From Pelobates cultripes (Eukaryota > Chordata > Amphibia > Anura > Pelobatidae), in the NCBI GenBank assembly GCA_933207985.1, contig OW240915.1, forward strand, positions 107,679,716 through 107,743,715: a DNA stretch of 64,000 bases. The letters are read 5' to 3'. Position numbers and translations under genes: made by a program. Of this stretch, positions 36,162-47,879 are shown one piece after another. The notes under the pieces were generated by a model. It ran no database searches. It had not been told where the DNA came from and saw only the letters and a program-made list of their open reading frames with translations. Numbering within the stretch: position 1 is the first letter of the stretch; each line of letters starts with the position of its first letter.

Positions 36162-36727
36162 TTAAAGGGACTCTCCAGTGCCAGGAAAGCAAACCGTTTT
36201 CCTGGCATTGCAGGTCCCCTCTCCCTCCCACCTCCCATCCCATGTTGCTGAAAGGGTTAAAACCCCTTCAATGACTTACCTGTATCCAGCGCCGATGTCC
36301 CTCGGCGCTGGGTCAGGATCCGCCAACTCTCCTCCCCCGCTGATGTCAGCCGGTGGGGGAGACCTATTGCGCATTTGTGGCCGGCAGCGGGGGAGATATA
36401 ATGCGCATGCGGATTAGACCTCACCATAGGAAAGCATTGAATAAAGCTTTAAATGCTTTTCTATAGGGATTTCGGCAACGCTGGAGGTCCTCACATAGCG
36501 TAAGGACGTGCAGCGTTGTTATAACAAACATTTTCGTGTTCTATGAACATGGAAGTGTCTTCGAGTGGCTGTCTAGTAGACAGTCACTAGAGGAGGACTT
36601 AAACCTTCAAGGTAAATGTTGCAGTTTATGAAAACTGCAATAATTACAGGGTTAAGGGTAGTGGGAGTTGGCACCCAGACCACTCCAATGGGCAGAAGGG
36701 GTCTGGGTGCCTGGAGTGTCCCTTTAA
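36162..36727. mobile_element. TTAA-flanked MITE, T2-like, hairpin-rich
   Basis: TTAA at 36162-36165 and 36724-36727. The left end is AGGGACTCTCCAGTGCC and the right end is GGTGCCTGGAGTGTCCCT. Internal fold-backs include GCCAGGAAAGCAAACCG with CGGTTTTCCTGGC at the left and CACCCAGACCACTCC with GGGTCTGGGTGCC at the right. The organisation matches the 49487-49983 element, reversed. It carries no protein. Confidence 0.85.
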
Positions 36728-37587
36728 GTACTCCTGAAAGGTGTTACCCCTAACCATGGGGGTGTCAGGGGAGGGGGGTTCTTATGTTGCAGGGGTACTT
36801 TAGGTTGTGGCATGAGACTGGACCTATACCTCTTAACTTAGGGTAAGAGGTCTATCTCAAGGACTTGCTTAGGGTTGACCCAAACTATCTCTGAGTCATA
36901 GGTTAAAATAGAAACATTAAAGTGAACTATATATGTGCCAGGGTTTCCAGGTTTGATGGTTACACCATAGGCAGATTGTGAGTGTGATTAGGGGCATATG
37001 TGCCATAGATATTATTACTGCTGCTCTAAGCGGTGCACTGCTGCAGTGACCCTTGGAACATAGGGCTTGGTTATATCTGGGCCCTAAACATACTAAGTTA
37101 CTTCAACACCTTTTAGTAATGAATTTATTATATTTATACTAAACAAATAATGAGTAAACTTCCCTAGTGACCACCAAGTATTAGTCATATTTAAATATAT
37201 TTAGCCTTTTAAAGGGGAGCTTTAAATGGCTATACAATTGAAGAACAACTGTCACCTCAAAACTATTTATTAATATTATAATCATCTTATCAAATTTTGA
37301 AAGGAATAGATGGATTTTTTAAATGAAGTGTATGTAAAAAATAAATAAAAAATAAAATCATCCCTACTTCAGTGTATGACATGATTCTTTAGCTATATAA
37401 ATGCACATTGGATGTTACAGTGTTTTAAAACCAACAGTCTCCATGGCTTTCCGGCTTCACCCCCTCTACAGAAGTCAGGAAGACCACCGCATGTAACTGC
37501 ATGAATTTCTCTTTTTTTTTTTTTTAAATGTATTTCCTTTCAAACATGGATGAAAGGATTATTATACTAAAACTAGTTTTTAATGAA
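36728..37587. other. Intronic DNA, nothing firm
   Basis: Positions 36728-37000 are slightly GC-richer and may continue the sequence interrupted by the preceding MITE. No coding signal. Confidence 0.4.
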
Positions 37588-38123
37588 ACAGTTGCTCTTT
37601 TTTTTTTGTAATTCTTTATTTTTGTAGTGCAGTTTGAAACAGACGGGCTCATCATGCCCCAACAGCGAATGACAAGCAATATGGTACATAAAGCTAGAAT
37701 ATTGTAGGCAGGATTGTACTTGCACATTTTTATAATATATTGATAACATGCAAGTCTGGCATATCTAGAAGGAGCTTCTTCACTATTGACATTATGAGTA
37801 TTAGAGTGAGTATTAAAGTGAGTCTAGGCTTGCATGTCACAGTAAAAAAAAAAAACAAGAAACAACATTTTAGCTCAGATACTTTGAATACTTTCTAGAA
37901 ATGTATGAAATAAACTAAAAATAAAAGGGATTAAACATGCTGAATAACGTAACAACTTAGTGTAGCTTTAGTGGAAGAGAGGACAAGAATCCCTGCTATA
38001 CGCCAACTGGCAGCTGTTTAAAGGCAAGCAGAGACTGTACTGTCAATAATACTCAATTTATCTGATGCCACAGGTAGGCCAGTCTGTCATACTATCCTGT
38101 ACATGCTATTGGGCAGTGGTATT
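37588..38123 (-). mobile_element. Retroposon 3' end, minus strand (tail only)
   Basis: Read on the minus strand, AAAAATAAAGAATTAC runs directly into an A-run at 37599-37607. A polyadenylation signal close to a poly-A stretch is what a retroposed transcript leaves. The body would extend to the right, possibly including the 38124-39489 repeats. The family is not recognised. Confidence 0.4.
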
Positions 38124-38431
38124 GCGGTTATACGAAGCTAGGCCTCCCAAACTTGGTCAGTCTGTAATACTAGCTCATGAAAACGTATCTTTGCTATCGA
38201 TAAATCGGGTAAGTGACTCTTGAAATAGCCATAAATTGGGATTCTGTTGAGGAGCCCCAGTTACATGCGGCTGCCTCGGTCGTCCCCCCTCTGTTTTCTT
38301 TTAAATGTTAAATGTTTACTAAAATGTATATACAGAGCACAATCCAAGAAAGTTATGGTGGGGGGAATAAGTGAAGGAAAACCCCTTCCACATGAAGTCA
38401 GTGAACAGTCAATACATTGTTAAACACAGAT
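38124..38431. repeat. 308-bp direct repeat, copy 1
   Basis: Starts GCGGTTATACGAAGCTAGG and ends TTGTTAAACACAGAT. It differs from copy 2 (39183-39489) at only about six positions, roughly 98 percent identical by eye. The arrangement fits a pair of LTRs around a 751-bp body, a 1059-bp segmental tandem duplication, or tandem promoter monomers of an L1-type LINE. TG..CA ends were not found, which argues against LTRs. Confidence 0.9.
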
Positions 38432-39182
38432 ACTTCTACACCTCTTTTAGCCCAGACCTGAGCTCGTAGCTGCAGTTTCTCGCGCACCAGGTACCTGGGA
38501 CAGAGAGCGCCAAAGGCAGGCAGATCACGCTGGATGCACAGAGGTTCCCATCTGTGACGTTGGGTCAGTCCCTGGTGAGTATGTGGCTTGGAGCTTTAGT
38601 AGGCAGTTCTATGCCACTGTGGTCTCCTGCATCCAGCCATCCAGGGGACTTATTTGGGTATCCTAGTCATAGCCGTTGCCTCCTGGGTGTGTGAGCCATG
38701 CCTAGGGATTCATCCCCTGATGGACTGTGGCCTTGGTGAGTGCGCCTCCTTTGTTGAGGCCCTCTCTGCCTCCTTGAGATAAGCGTTGCGGTAGTGCAGA
38801 CCAAGACAAGCCCCTGTTCGGGAACTCTTCTAAGAAGCGCTTGCCAAGGACCATCAGTACCTGCTGAGTCTTCTGTCCTTTGATGCACCTTGGCCCAGAA
38901 TTGCTCCCAGAACCGTTGTTCTATTCATTCCTCATGGTGGGCCTGAGTTGTAAATGCTGCTTTGTTTGCCATATTCGAATGCAGGCCTCGAATGCTCAGT
39001 GTGCTCAGCTTGAATCCGCTGTTCAAACATAGCTATGTGACTCGTAGCTAGAAGCATAACCCCCGCTGGTCCAAAAGGGGGGGAGGGGTGCAGGGCTCAG
39101 AAACGAGTTGATCTGTGAGAGTCAGAGGCACGACTGTCCCCTCCGGCTCACATGCAGTGGTAGGCCGCCAAGGCTTACAGTA
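38432..39182. repeat. GC-richer spacer between the direct repeats
   Basis: GC-richer than the intron around it and without a protein signature on either strand. Composition resembles 880-2560. It probably belongs to the same retroelement as the flanking repeats. Confidence 0.4.
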
Positions 39183-39489
39183 GCGGTTATACGAAGCTAG
39201 GCCTCCCAAACTTGGTCAGTCTGTAATACTAGCTCATGAAAACGTATCTTTGCTATCGATAAATCGGGTAAGTGACTCTTGAAATAGCCATAAATTGGGA
39301 TTCTATTGAGGAGCCCCAGTTACATGCGGCTGCCTCGGTCCCCCCCCTCTGTTTTCTTTTAAATGTTAAATGTTTACTAAAATGCATATACAGAGCACAA
39401 TCCAAGAAAGTTATGGTGGGGGGAATGAGTGAAGGAAAACCCCTTCCACATGAAGTCAGTAAACAGTCAATACATTGTTAAACACAGAT
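39183..39489. repeat. 308-bp direct repeat, copy 2
   Basis: Same start and end as copy 1, with one base deleted in the C-run (TCGGTCCCCCCCC against TCGGTCGTCCCCCC) and substitutions near GATTCTATTGAG, AAATGCATATAC, GAATGAGTG and GTCAGTAAACAG. Confidence 0.9.
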
Positions 39490-41207
39490 CTGCACACCAG
39501 TCAAGCCACAAGACTTGGTTTTCCCACAAAAATCTCAAATTTGCAGTGATGTTACTACTGCAAGGGATTCTGGGTTGCCATATACAAAATAGTTTAACAA
39601 ATAATCACTTTTTTGCTTCATTATTCCATTTTAAGCATGCTTTCCTTGGAGTTTATGTTTGCTGAATACAATGGCTGTGAAACCCAACTCAGGAACAGAT
39701 GCATTAAGGGTAGAGGAACATAAACACTCTTTCTGTTTCTCCTCACCTCTCTGTTCTCTTTCTATTGTGACTGTAAGACGTATCAGGCATTCAGTTCCAG
39801 GACAGAGTGAAATTTTCAGACTTCACAAACACACATTTGTTAATTGTACGGGATAAGTAAATATGATTTAAAAAATCCTGTGAAGTGATAGTTAAACCTT
39901 TTAAACCTAGAAATGGCACTATTTAGTGCATATTGACATATAAGTAACATGGCAATTTTACTTGTTTTATTTCTTCTACAATTTCCTTTTTTTTTTAAAG
40001 AAAAACACAATGCATTTAATGTTAATGCATTGCACACAGCATATCGTTTTATAATGTTGCGTTGTTATTTTTCAGGGTAAGTGTTTCACATTTAGAAAAG
40101 TACCACTCTGTTCTTTCACTCATCATATTATTTTGAGGAAACTGTTAGATTTGTTTTTTATAACAATTATGATAGGTCAACTTGCGGTTATTAAACGACA
40201 GTGGTCATTTAAATGCCAGACGTATTTTGACAGAATTCACTTTATAAAATGTCAGCAAGTCTCTGTTTTTATTAGTTTGTTCCAAAATCAATTTAGAAAT
40301 TTCAGCTGAGTGCTTGTAAGAATTCCCAGAGCAATGTCCATTTCTGATTCTCTGCTCACAGGATATTACAGATTAATCAGATTTCCAAATTTACGCATAA
40401 TAGCCGTGCCCATTTATTACTTGATCCTATTATGTGCCGCTACTGTGATTGACATAACACAGCAAAGACAGAAATTCCAGTGAATAATATGTAGCAGTCA
40501 ATTTTATTATCACTTTAATATGCTCAACTGTTTTTACATTATTTATAACACTATTAAAAAGAATATGTAGTAAATGGTTTAAAAAGAGCCCTCTTATTTG
40601 AGTAATACAATAAATGAATAAATAGCATATAACATGCCAATATTTCTTTAATTTTTCCAGATTAGAAGTAACCGAATGCTACAGTTTTTGCTAATCAACA
40701 AAGTGTGTATATTCTGATAACAATAGCCATTCACTTGTTTAAGATTTATAATAATATTGTATTTTTAGGTTCACTCTGCAGTGGAATTAATCTCTTGAGA
40801 TTATCTCTAAATAAATAAAGATCAATGGGTACTCAACCAGTCCCTAAATGATTTTCAATAATATTGTATATACATATGTACTTAATAAAACCATAAATGG
40901 TTTTGTAATGGGTCTTTTTCCTACAACTTAGTATTAACTATTTACTGAAAAGTTGGTCCGAGCCGAGAACAATTTACATACAAGCAGCATATTAGAAAAT
41001 GCAATTAATAGTTCCACTGCACTTTCCTGAGAGTGAGTAAAATTTTGTTTTGGAAATCCCTGTGATATTTTTATGTTGGACCACAACAAGACTAATCTAT
41101 AGGTGTCTTAGATCACTGGGCACAACTTTTAATTGTGATTCCATTATCTCTAATTCCATTTATTCATTTATCTCCAGTGAGTATACATAATATATCTCCC
41201 TAAAATA
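39490..41207. other. AT-rich intronic DNA, no recognised repeat
   Basis: A long stretch without transposon signatures. Positions 40230-40520 have balanced, non-repetitive sequence with homeodomain-like TAAT and ATTA cores and are a candidate conserved non-coding element (see findings). No coding signal. Confidence 0.45.
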
Positions 41208-41345
41208 TACACTAATCAACCACAACATTAAAATCATCTGACTAATATCATGTAGGTCCTCCTCGTTCTGCCAAAACAGCTTTGGTGCGTAGAGGCATGG
41301 ACTCCACAAGACCTCTGAATGTGTCCTGTGGCATCCGGCAGGTTA
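41208..41345 (-). mobile_element. Tc1-like transposon relic (transposase C-terminus and TIR)
   Basis: The minus strand reads FRGLVESMPLRTKAVLAERG followed by GPT and then, after the stop, a TIR ending TTGTGGTTGATTAGTGTATA. This is the last quarter of a Tc1-type transposase and its terminal repeat. The family is different from the 19650 copy. The rest of the element is gone. Confidence 0.8.
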
Positions 41346-41725
41346 GGGTTTTCAAACCCTGACAGGCACAGTCATATACTAAAGGTAGGGATGAGTTTTC
41401 TAATATTTAACAAATATTTAATTTAACAAATAATCTATTTCCTTTCAAAACTTGGTGAAAATATCATTATATAAAATATAAAAGCGCTGAGGTGATGGTT
41501 GTCCTTTAAGGGGTTAATATGTGGTAATCTACTAACTTTTAAAATTACCTTGTGCAAAATTTTTTGGAATATTCCCCGATTACTTTAGGTACCCTTATTG
41601 AATATGTTATATACTTTTATACATAGTCCAGTATTAAATGAAAGCTTTTCAGCAAGTAAAAGGAAGGTTCTGCAAGCATTATCTTTGTATTATTAAGAAG
41701 ACATAGACCATTAATTCATTTAAAT
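41346..41725. other. AT-rich intronic DNA, nothing seen
   Basis: Only the isolated TCCTTTAAGGGGTTAA terminus near 41503-41518. Confidence 0.45.
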
Positions 41726-42161
41726 TTAAAGGAGCACCTAAAACAAGATAGCTTGCTGAAGTGCTTTATGTGTGTCTTCTTTTTTTCATTAGAAATTTGA
41801 ACTTTTATAAATTGACCTTACACCCCTGACTGTCATTCATTCAGCTGGTCCTGTTACTTCCTGGTTGTTTAGCTCACTGGAGCTAAACACGAGAAGTAGG
41901 CATTTACCCAGAACACCTGATTTGCCCTGATTTCCCATTCAGTTGCATTGGGAAGCCACTGATTAGATATCCACAGAAAGTCTTGGCTGAGGAAAAAGGG
42001 AAGAGCTTGCAAAGACCGCAGACAAGAGATATGCAGCTTTCGCAAGCTGTTTTTAGAAATACCTACAAAAAAAAAAATGCATGCATTTTCATTGGGGTAT
42101 ATCTACTAAATAGTGATGTAATGTATTTATTGTGTATTTGGGCAGTGGTGTGCCCATTTAA
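41726..42161. mobile_element. TTAA-flanked MITE, T2-like, second member
   Basis: TTAA at 41726-41729 and 42158-42161. It begins AGGAGCACCTAAAACAAG and ends GGGCAGTGGTGTGCCCAT. Internal blocks match 34295-34787 (AGCTTGCTGAAGTGCTTTAT, TTACTTCCTGGTTG, ATTGGGAAGCCACTGATTAG). It is more diverged at its ends. Confidence 0.75.
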
Positions 42162-43380
42162 CTATGAATTTCAGCTAGACACTGAAAGTAAGTAGACGGA
42201 AGGCTATTCTGTGCAAGGAAAATAGATCCAACAATCTTCAATACTGTGAAATGTGGGAGTACATGAATGGATCCATGTAGAAAAAACATTACGCTTCTAG
42301 AGAAAAATAAAAAATATACTAGCAGTTTGGATTTTTTCTCTTTGTTAAATGAGAATTATGGGTTTTAATAAATTTAACAGCACATATGCATGATTAACTG
42401 CACTTAGCTTTCATTGTTAAATATCCTTATGTAACCCTAAACTTGTGAATGTTATTGCATCCTACCGTGATATGCTATTTGAAATTTAACATCCTGTTAA
42501 AAGGAAAACTATATCGATTTGATTTTTGTATTTCTTTTTTTAATGTTTTTATTACAATTTTTAATGAATACAATGAAATGAAACACAATCACAGTAATGA
42601 ATTGATTATTATAATACAATAGTTGATTTAAATTATGTTAACCTTTTTTATCTCTACTTTATGTAGTGTACTTTTCAGTGTCAGTATGTTTTGATGATTA
42701 CTATACTTTGCTATATGTCAGAGAAGTCGAATGTATATGCTTTAAGTTTCTCAAAATGTACAGTGGGAACATCTCTCTGCTCTAATGCTGTCGCGGAAAA
42801 TAAAGGAGAATGGGACTGACTACTAGATCAAAAAATACACGAGACACATATTTCTAAAGATACTCGCAGAGTCCCCACAGTGCTAAAGGTGATGAGTGTT
42901 GCCTGGCATCTGTCGCAGCTACAGATCAAGTAGCTGTACCTTGTGTAAGGAGGTTTTAAAGGATAGAACTCGTACTTTGGCTTACTTACACAGAATAATG
43001 CTATTGTGTGCTGAGAGTTCAAAAAGAATATCAGGAACAATGCATTATAGACAATATGATCATTAGTGCCTACAAGAAATATAGCATATGTGGATTTTTC
43101 CAGTTGACTGATTTTTGACTGTTTGTCGGGATTTAGTCAGGGAATAAAACATATGAAACCAAAAAAACAGACATGGAAAAATATGTGAGTTTGTGAATTT
43201 TTTCTCTTTGCCGCCAATTTGGCCTAAATGTTGTAATTCTCTGGAAAACTGGCAAAGAGGGCATTATAGATGCAAGCTCACAGTTCCATTCTTTATTTCA
43301 CTAAAACAACTGCAATTGAGTCAAAATGTTTATTAGCAGAGTAGTACAGGAGTGAGTGAACAAGGAGGAATTGTCCAGGG
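42162..43380. other. AT-rich intronic DNA, possible retroposon tail
   Basis: At 42533-42575 the minus strand has AATAAAAACATT followed by an A-run, similar in plan to 37588. No coding signal. Confidence 0.35.
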
Positions 43381-43438
43381 CAGCCGTTCCCAAACTGTGT
43401 GCCAAGTTCTCCTCTAGCGAGCTCGGAGTGTTGCCACG

Positions 43439-43452
43439 GTTACCATGGCAAC
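43439..43452. promoter_or_regulatory. RFX X-box-like palindrome inside the hAT-like element
   Basis: GTTACCATGGCAAC fits the X-box consensus GTNRCC-N2-RGYAAC on both half-sites. Conserved placement in the related element at 53290-53312 is noted there. Binding is not shown. Confidence 0.45.
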
Positions 43453-43659
43453 GCTCCGAATGTCACAAGAGTGAACTCTAGCCTCAGGAGCTGCTTGAGT
43501 TCACTCTCACAACTAGGACCGCCAGGGCTTCTTCACTGGACTATCAGGGATTAGTAATGACCTCCCTCCCAGGCAAAGGTAAGCAGGGAGGGTGGATATG
43601 AAAATATATATATTTTTTAATAAAAAAATAAAAGTATAGATTTATTAATCTGCCCTCCC

Positions 43660-44530
43660 CCATACACACACTACCCCGCCCTACACACACTACCCCCATA
43701 ACAATACATTGCCCCTCCATACACATACACTGCCCCCATACACACATACTATCCCCTAAAACAAACACACATTCCCCCTCTATACACATACTCTGTCCCA
43801 TATACATACATTGCCCCTCCATACACACAGTGTACCCCTCACACACCCTGCCCTCCAAACACACATACTGCCCCCCATATACACACTATGACCCCATACA
43901 CACACAGTGTACCCCTCACACACACTGCCCCCTCATACACACACAGTGTACCCCTCACACACACTGCCCCCCATACACACACTGGCCACCATACACACAC
44001 ACTGCCCCCCATATACATACACCGCGCCCCATACACATGCATTGTCCCTCCATACACACACACTGTACCCCTCACACACACTGCTTATCATACACACATA
44101 CTGCCCCCATATACATACATTGCCACTCTATACACACACATCGTCCCCATATACATACATTGCCCCTTCATACACACACACTGCCCCACACACATATATT
44201 GCCCCTCCATACACAGACACACTGTACCCCTCACACACACTGCACCCCATACACACATGGTCCACCATACACGCATACTGCCCCATATACATACATTACC
44301 CCTCCATACACACACTGTCCCTCCAGACACACACAGTGGCCCCCATACACACAATGCCCCCCAACACACACACACACACACACTGCACCCCTCTCACACA
44401 CACACACACACACACACACACTACATCTTTCACACACACACACACGCACGCACGCACGCACATGCACACGCACATACACACACACTACATCCTTCACACA
44501 CAATGCAAGCCTGTACACGCACTGCACCCC
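43660..44530. repeat. CATACACACACTGCCCC minisatellite and (CA)n
   Basis: Degenerate units of about 17-24 bp (CATACACACACTGCCCC, CATATACATACATTGCCCC) grade into (CA)n at 44360-44490. Open frames up to 254 aa on both strands arise because the array contains almost no stop codons. Confidence 0.95.
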
Positions 44531-45119
44531 TCACGCACACACACCTCTGCCCTTATCTCCTACTACAGCCCCTATCCTGGCAGACCCAAGATAAGTTGTC
44601 AAACTGTTCTTAAACAGTTTGACTGCTTACCCTGGCAGGGCACTACAGAACTACTTGCACCATAACCACTACAGAGTGATGTAGTGGTTATTGTGCCTGG
44701 ATTGTTTATTTAAATAATCTACCCTACCCAGATAAGGTTCGGTATTCGCCCCTGACTGGGAAACATTTCTGCAGAACAGGAGCCCAGTATATGCGGCAAC
44801 GATATATGCAACCTAGAAATTTGTTTTGATTATTGAAGCAGTGTAAATAACCAGGCAGTGACAAGTGGTTCCAGTTTCTGTTAGACTGAGTATGGATGTA
44901 TATGAGGATTTTTTTGATGTTGTTGTTGTTACACTATTAACTTTCAGTTGACATAGTGCAGACATATTTGATGCTTTCAACACTAGACACGGCTTGCAAT
45001 GGTTGTTAACACATTAGAAAGCCATAATATAAAAGCCGTAGTACTGGTTCACAAATACCATGTTTGTACACCCTCTACATTTTATAGACTCAGGTCCAGT
45101 CACAACTGCATTCACTGTG

Positions 45120-45815
45120 ATCTCTTTTATTATTACTTGCGTTTATATAGCACCAACATATTCTCCAGCGCTGTACAATAATAGAATGGGGATATCTGAC
45201 GACAAGTAATTGACATACAAAGTAATATTGACAGAGACAAGAGGCTCTGTTGATACAAGCTTACAGTCTGTGAGGAAGTACTAAGGAAACACAGGAGAAA
45301 TAAGAGCATGTCAGAGAGGAGGAGGGAATGATGGAGGGATTGATTTACATAGGAGGGGAGATTAAGTTAGGAAACATGGTGTATTGAAGTACTGAAGAGT
45401 GGAAGTGGGAGAGTGGGAGAGAGTGGGAGAGAGTGAGCTGGGCTATGGAGGCAAGGAAACTAAGGAGGGTAAATGTAATAAGAGATGAGTCACCCAGGAA
45501 GATGGCAAACTTTCCTAAAGACTTCTTAAAAGGCTAGAGACTTGAGAAGAGTCTGATGGCATGGGTTTGGGAATTCTATAGGAATGGGGAAGCCCTCAAA
45601 AAATCCTGAAGATGAGAGTTAGCAATGGCAGAGTAAAGGTATCGAGAAGGGGTGTATTTGTTATGTTAAGAGGAAATAAAGTGAGGACTGGAATTATTGA
45701 GGGCTTTGTAGGTTAATTTAAACATTTTGAATTGGATTCTAATGGTCACAGAAAGTCAATGTAATGATTGGAGGGCTGAGGCATGGGAGCAGTGGTAATA
45801 GAAAGGCCATTTTAT
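45120..45815 (-). mobile_element. LINE 3' end, L2-like, 5'-truncated
   Basis: Read on the minus strand the end is GGTGCTATATAAACGCAAG followed by TAATAATAAAA, matching the tail of the 15748-18183 LINE. Shared inner blocks include ACTGTAAGCTTG (TACAAGCTTACAGTCTG-type on +) and the CTTTAGGAAAGTTTGCC region. The protein-coding part is mostly missing. Confidence 0.75.
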
Positions 45816-46690
45816 TGCTTTATGTTTATAATCATTTCCAGGAAAACACAAATGTACTTTAAATATAAAGTTTTTAAACATGCATGCTAAATTTTGTCTT
45901 TATCTTCACAATTAAATAGTATTATGTATAAATATAAATTGTAGAGCAACATTTAGGAATGAAGCAATTATATCGGAAGTAGTAGAAATACTCAGATTAT
46001 GTCTCAGAATGTGTAGAAATACTCAGAATGTGTCTGCTGAATTCTCCATTTTTTTGTCTTGTGCCATACACCCTTCATATTTCTATTATATTAATGAAGC
46101 ATGTCTTTTATACATGTCACTTGTAATTATCTCAGCAATAAAATCTTGGCATACGATAAGGTATTGTATGTTTAGACACCTTATTTGTCACTATCACAAA
46201 AGAAAGGTGGCTTTAGGGTCAGGTATATTGAGGAAATAATGTACATCATTTACTTATTCAACCAAATCATTTATCTAGGAAACAGTTAGGAACAGATGGT
46301 ATTATACCTTATCTGAAAAAAAGTCCCATGCTACTGATGCTAATTTATTTGTTTCATGTTGAGGAATTACGCTAGTTGTTGTTCATCAGAGCGTGAAAGG
46401 AAATTATGGTACCCAGTCACGCTGGGAAGTCATGTATGTAAATTGATGTATAATGCGACCTAGATTAGTCTTGCTGATGATAGCTTCAGTTTCTCTGCTG
46501 TCAGATCCTTGTATCTCCTTGAATGAGCCAGCTGGTCTGAATGAATGTTAGCATAATTTATGCAGCTGATAAGTGATTTGAGCTCTCGGGTTATTGATAA
46601 ACCATTTAAGCATATCATTTTCAGCCTGATGTTCTGTGACATCACAAGTGAAATGTAATGTGCTGATCTCTAGTCCAGATAATAAGCCAG
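45816..46690. other. Intron just upstream of the first exon, possible conserved regulatory DNA
   Basis: Repeat-free. 46390-46690 has the texture of conserved non-coding sequence (see findings). No coding signal beyond the splice acceptor. Confidence 0.4.
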
Positions 46691-46710
46691 AGATTCTCTT
46701 TGCTTTCCAG

Positions 46711-46802
46711 GGGCCAGAGGCAACTCCGTGCCAGCAGATTCAGGCACAAACGATCTACATCAACCCAGCCATTCTCATCCGGGATTCTCAGTGGGGCCTC
46801 AG
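46711..46802 (+). CDS. pou6f2: pou6f2 internal coding exon, N-terminal region
   Basis: The exon is 92 nt: two bases completing a Gly codon, then 30 codons ending in Q. The translation runs ARGNSVPADSGTNDLHQ, then PSHSHPGFSVGPQ. This lines up with the recalled human POU6F2 segment between the acidic N-terminus and PLLTAQQ: GARGN, DSGT/DPGT, DLHQ/DQHQ, SHSHP/SQTHP and SVGPQ/PVGPQ. The acceptor is a pyrimidine tract ending TTTCCAG at 46710 and the donor is GTAGGT at 46803. The upstream phase is 1 and the downstream phase is 0, matching the next exon. POU6F2 is a nuclear POU-homeodomain transcription factor of retina and brain. This segment lies outside the DNA-binding domain and its role is not known from the sequence. 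It is more diverged than the next exon. Confidence 0.9.
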
Positions 46803-47879
46803 GTAGGTGAAATGCATTTATATATTCATTACGATTTTTTTTTATATTAATAAGGATATTTAAACAAGCTATGAAACATGATTTCTAATGTATTGTTTTT
46901 AATCTAGCAAATAATACTGTGTGTATGGCAGCATGCTTTTAGTCTTTTACTGAAATGCAATGGAACGTGAACTGCTCAAAAAATGATTAAGATCCAAGTT
47001 TACAAGTACTTATAGACAGACAGACAAATAGATAGATAGATAGATAGGTAGATAGATATTTTATGTAGATCCATATAGATCTAAATAAAAAATAAAAAAA
47101 ATATATATATATTTGTGTTGTATTTATATTTAGATGAAATGGAGGTAAATGGATTAAGACAGATAGATAGATAGATCGATAGATAGATAGATAAGCTAAG
47201 AAGACAGAAGGAACGAAAAAAAGATAGAAAGAAAGTCAGCACAATACAAAAACTAATTGATGTGTTTAACCCTTTCATTAGTAAGTGTGTACTACAGTGT
47301 GTTAGCTTGCCAACACTGTAAAGGGAATATTCTACTTGTAAAACTGATTACATTAATGACTTGCCTTGTTAAAAGCTTGGCATTAAATGGTGTGGTTCAA
47401 GGCTCTTATCATTGATCTCAGTTATTGTTATGGGATCTTCTTTTATTTGTGAACACAAAAGGAAACTTTTTATTTAATGATTTATTGAATTCTTCTTATT
47501 CATGCATAAAAACATCTAGCAGTATACCATACCATTAATGCGGATGATATCAAGCCCCTAAACACTTGTGTGGCTCTGTCCTGATAACATTCCCAGAACT
47601 TGAGTTCCAAGCCTGTAAAATGTCATTATTGTCCAATACTAAATTAAACTTTCAGAAAGAAATAGCAAAAGCAGAATGAATGTTAAATTAGTATTAAAAG
47701 TTAAAAAAAAATCTATCTTGCTGGAACGTTTTCATTTTAGATTTAATGTTTATAGCAAATCTCTTTAGAGCTCTACAAATTTAAGTACCTTAAACAGTAG
47801 AAGGCACTGTCTTCACTAATGTTGCAATTAACAACTCAAATCAAATACCAAACTTTAGAGGACCTTACAGGAATGTATC
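46803..47879. repeat. Intronic DNA with two GATA microsatellites
   Basis: GATA arrays at about 47020-47060 and 47156-47195, with AT-rich sequence and a short TA run (47100-47112) between. Nothing else seen up to 47879. Confidence 0.75.

Larger units (their letters stand above)
43381..44775. mobile_element. hAT-like non-autonomous element with a CA-rich array
   Basis: The left end reads CAGCCGTTCCCAAACTGTGT and the right end near 44750-44765 reads CTGACTGGGAAACATTTCTG, loosely complementary. The right inner portion (CATAACCACTACAG and TGTGCCTGGATTGTTTATTT) is the complement of the left inner portion of the 52425-53562 element, so the two are the same family in opposite orientation. The target duplication was not resolved. 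Confidence 0.6.
1..46710 (+). other. pou6f2: pou6f2 intron upstream of the first visible exon (3' part)
   Basis: No other pou6f2 exon was recognised in this stretch. The next upstream coding exon should encode the acidic N-terminal segment ending in the first base of a Gly codon, and no such segment was found by eye. The intron ends in a pyrimidine-rich tract and AG at 46691-46710. It is filled with the repeats listed separately. The assignment assumes that the window start lies inside the same gene, which is likely because this gene has very large introns in other vertebrates but is not shown by the sequence. Confidence 0.7.

Noticed and set aside
38667..38888. Minus-strand 73-aa Arg/Gln-rich frame
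   Set aside because: Inside the spacer between direct repeats. No domain and short.
38124..39489. Intact LTR retrotransposon
   Set aside because: Only 751 bp between repeats, no gag/pol signature, no TG..CA ends and no target duplication found.
43830..44665. Long + strand open frames (up to 254 aa) rich in His, Thr and Pro
   Set aside because: They lie in a CATACACAC array where three frames stay open together. No codon bias, start context or domain supports a gene.
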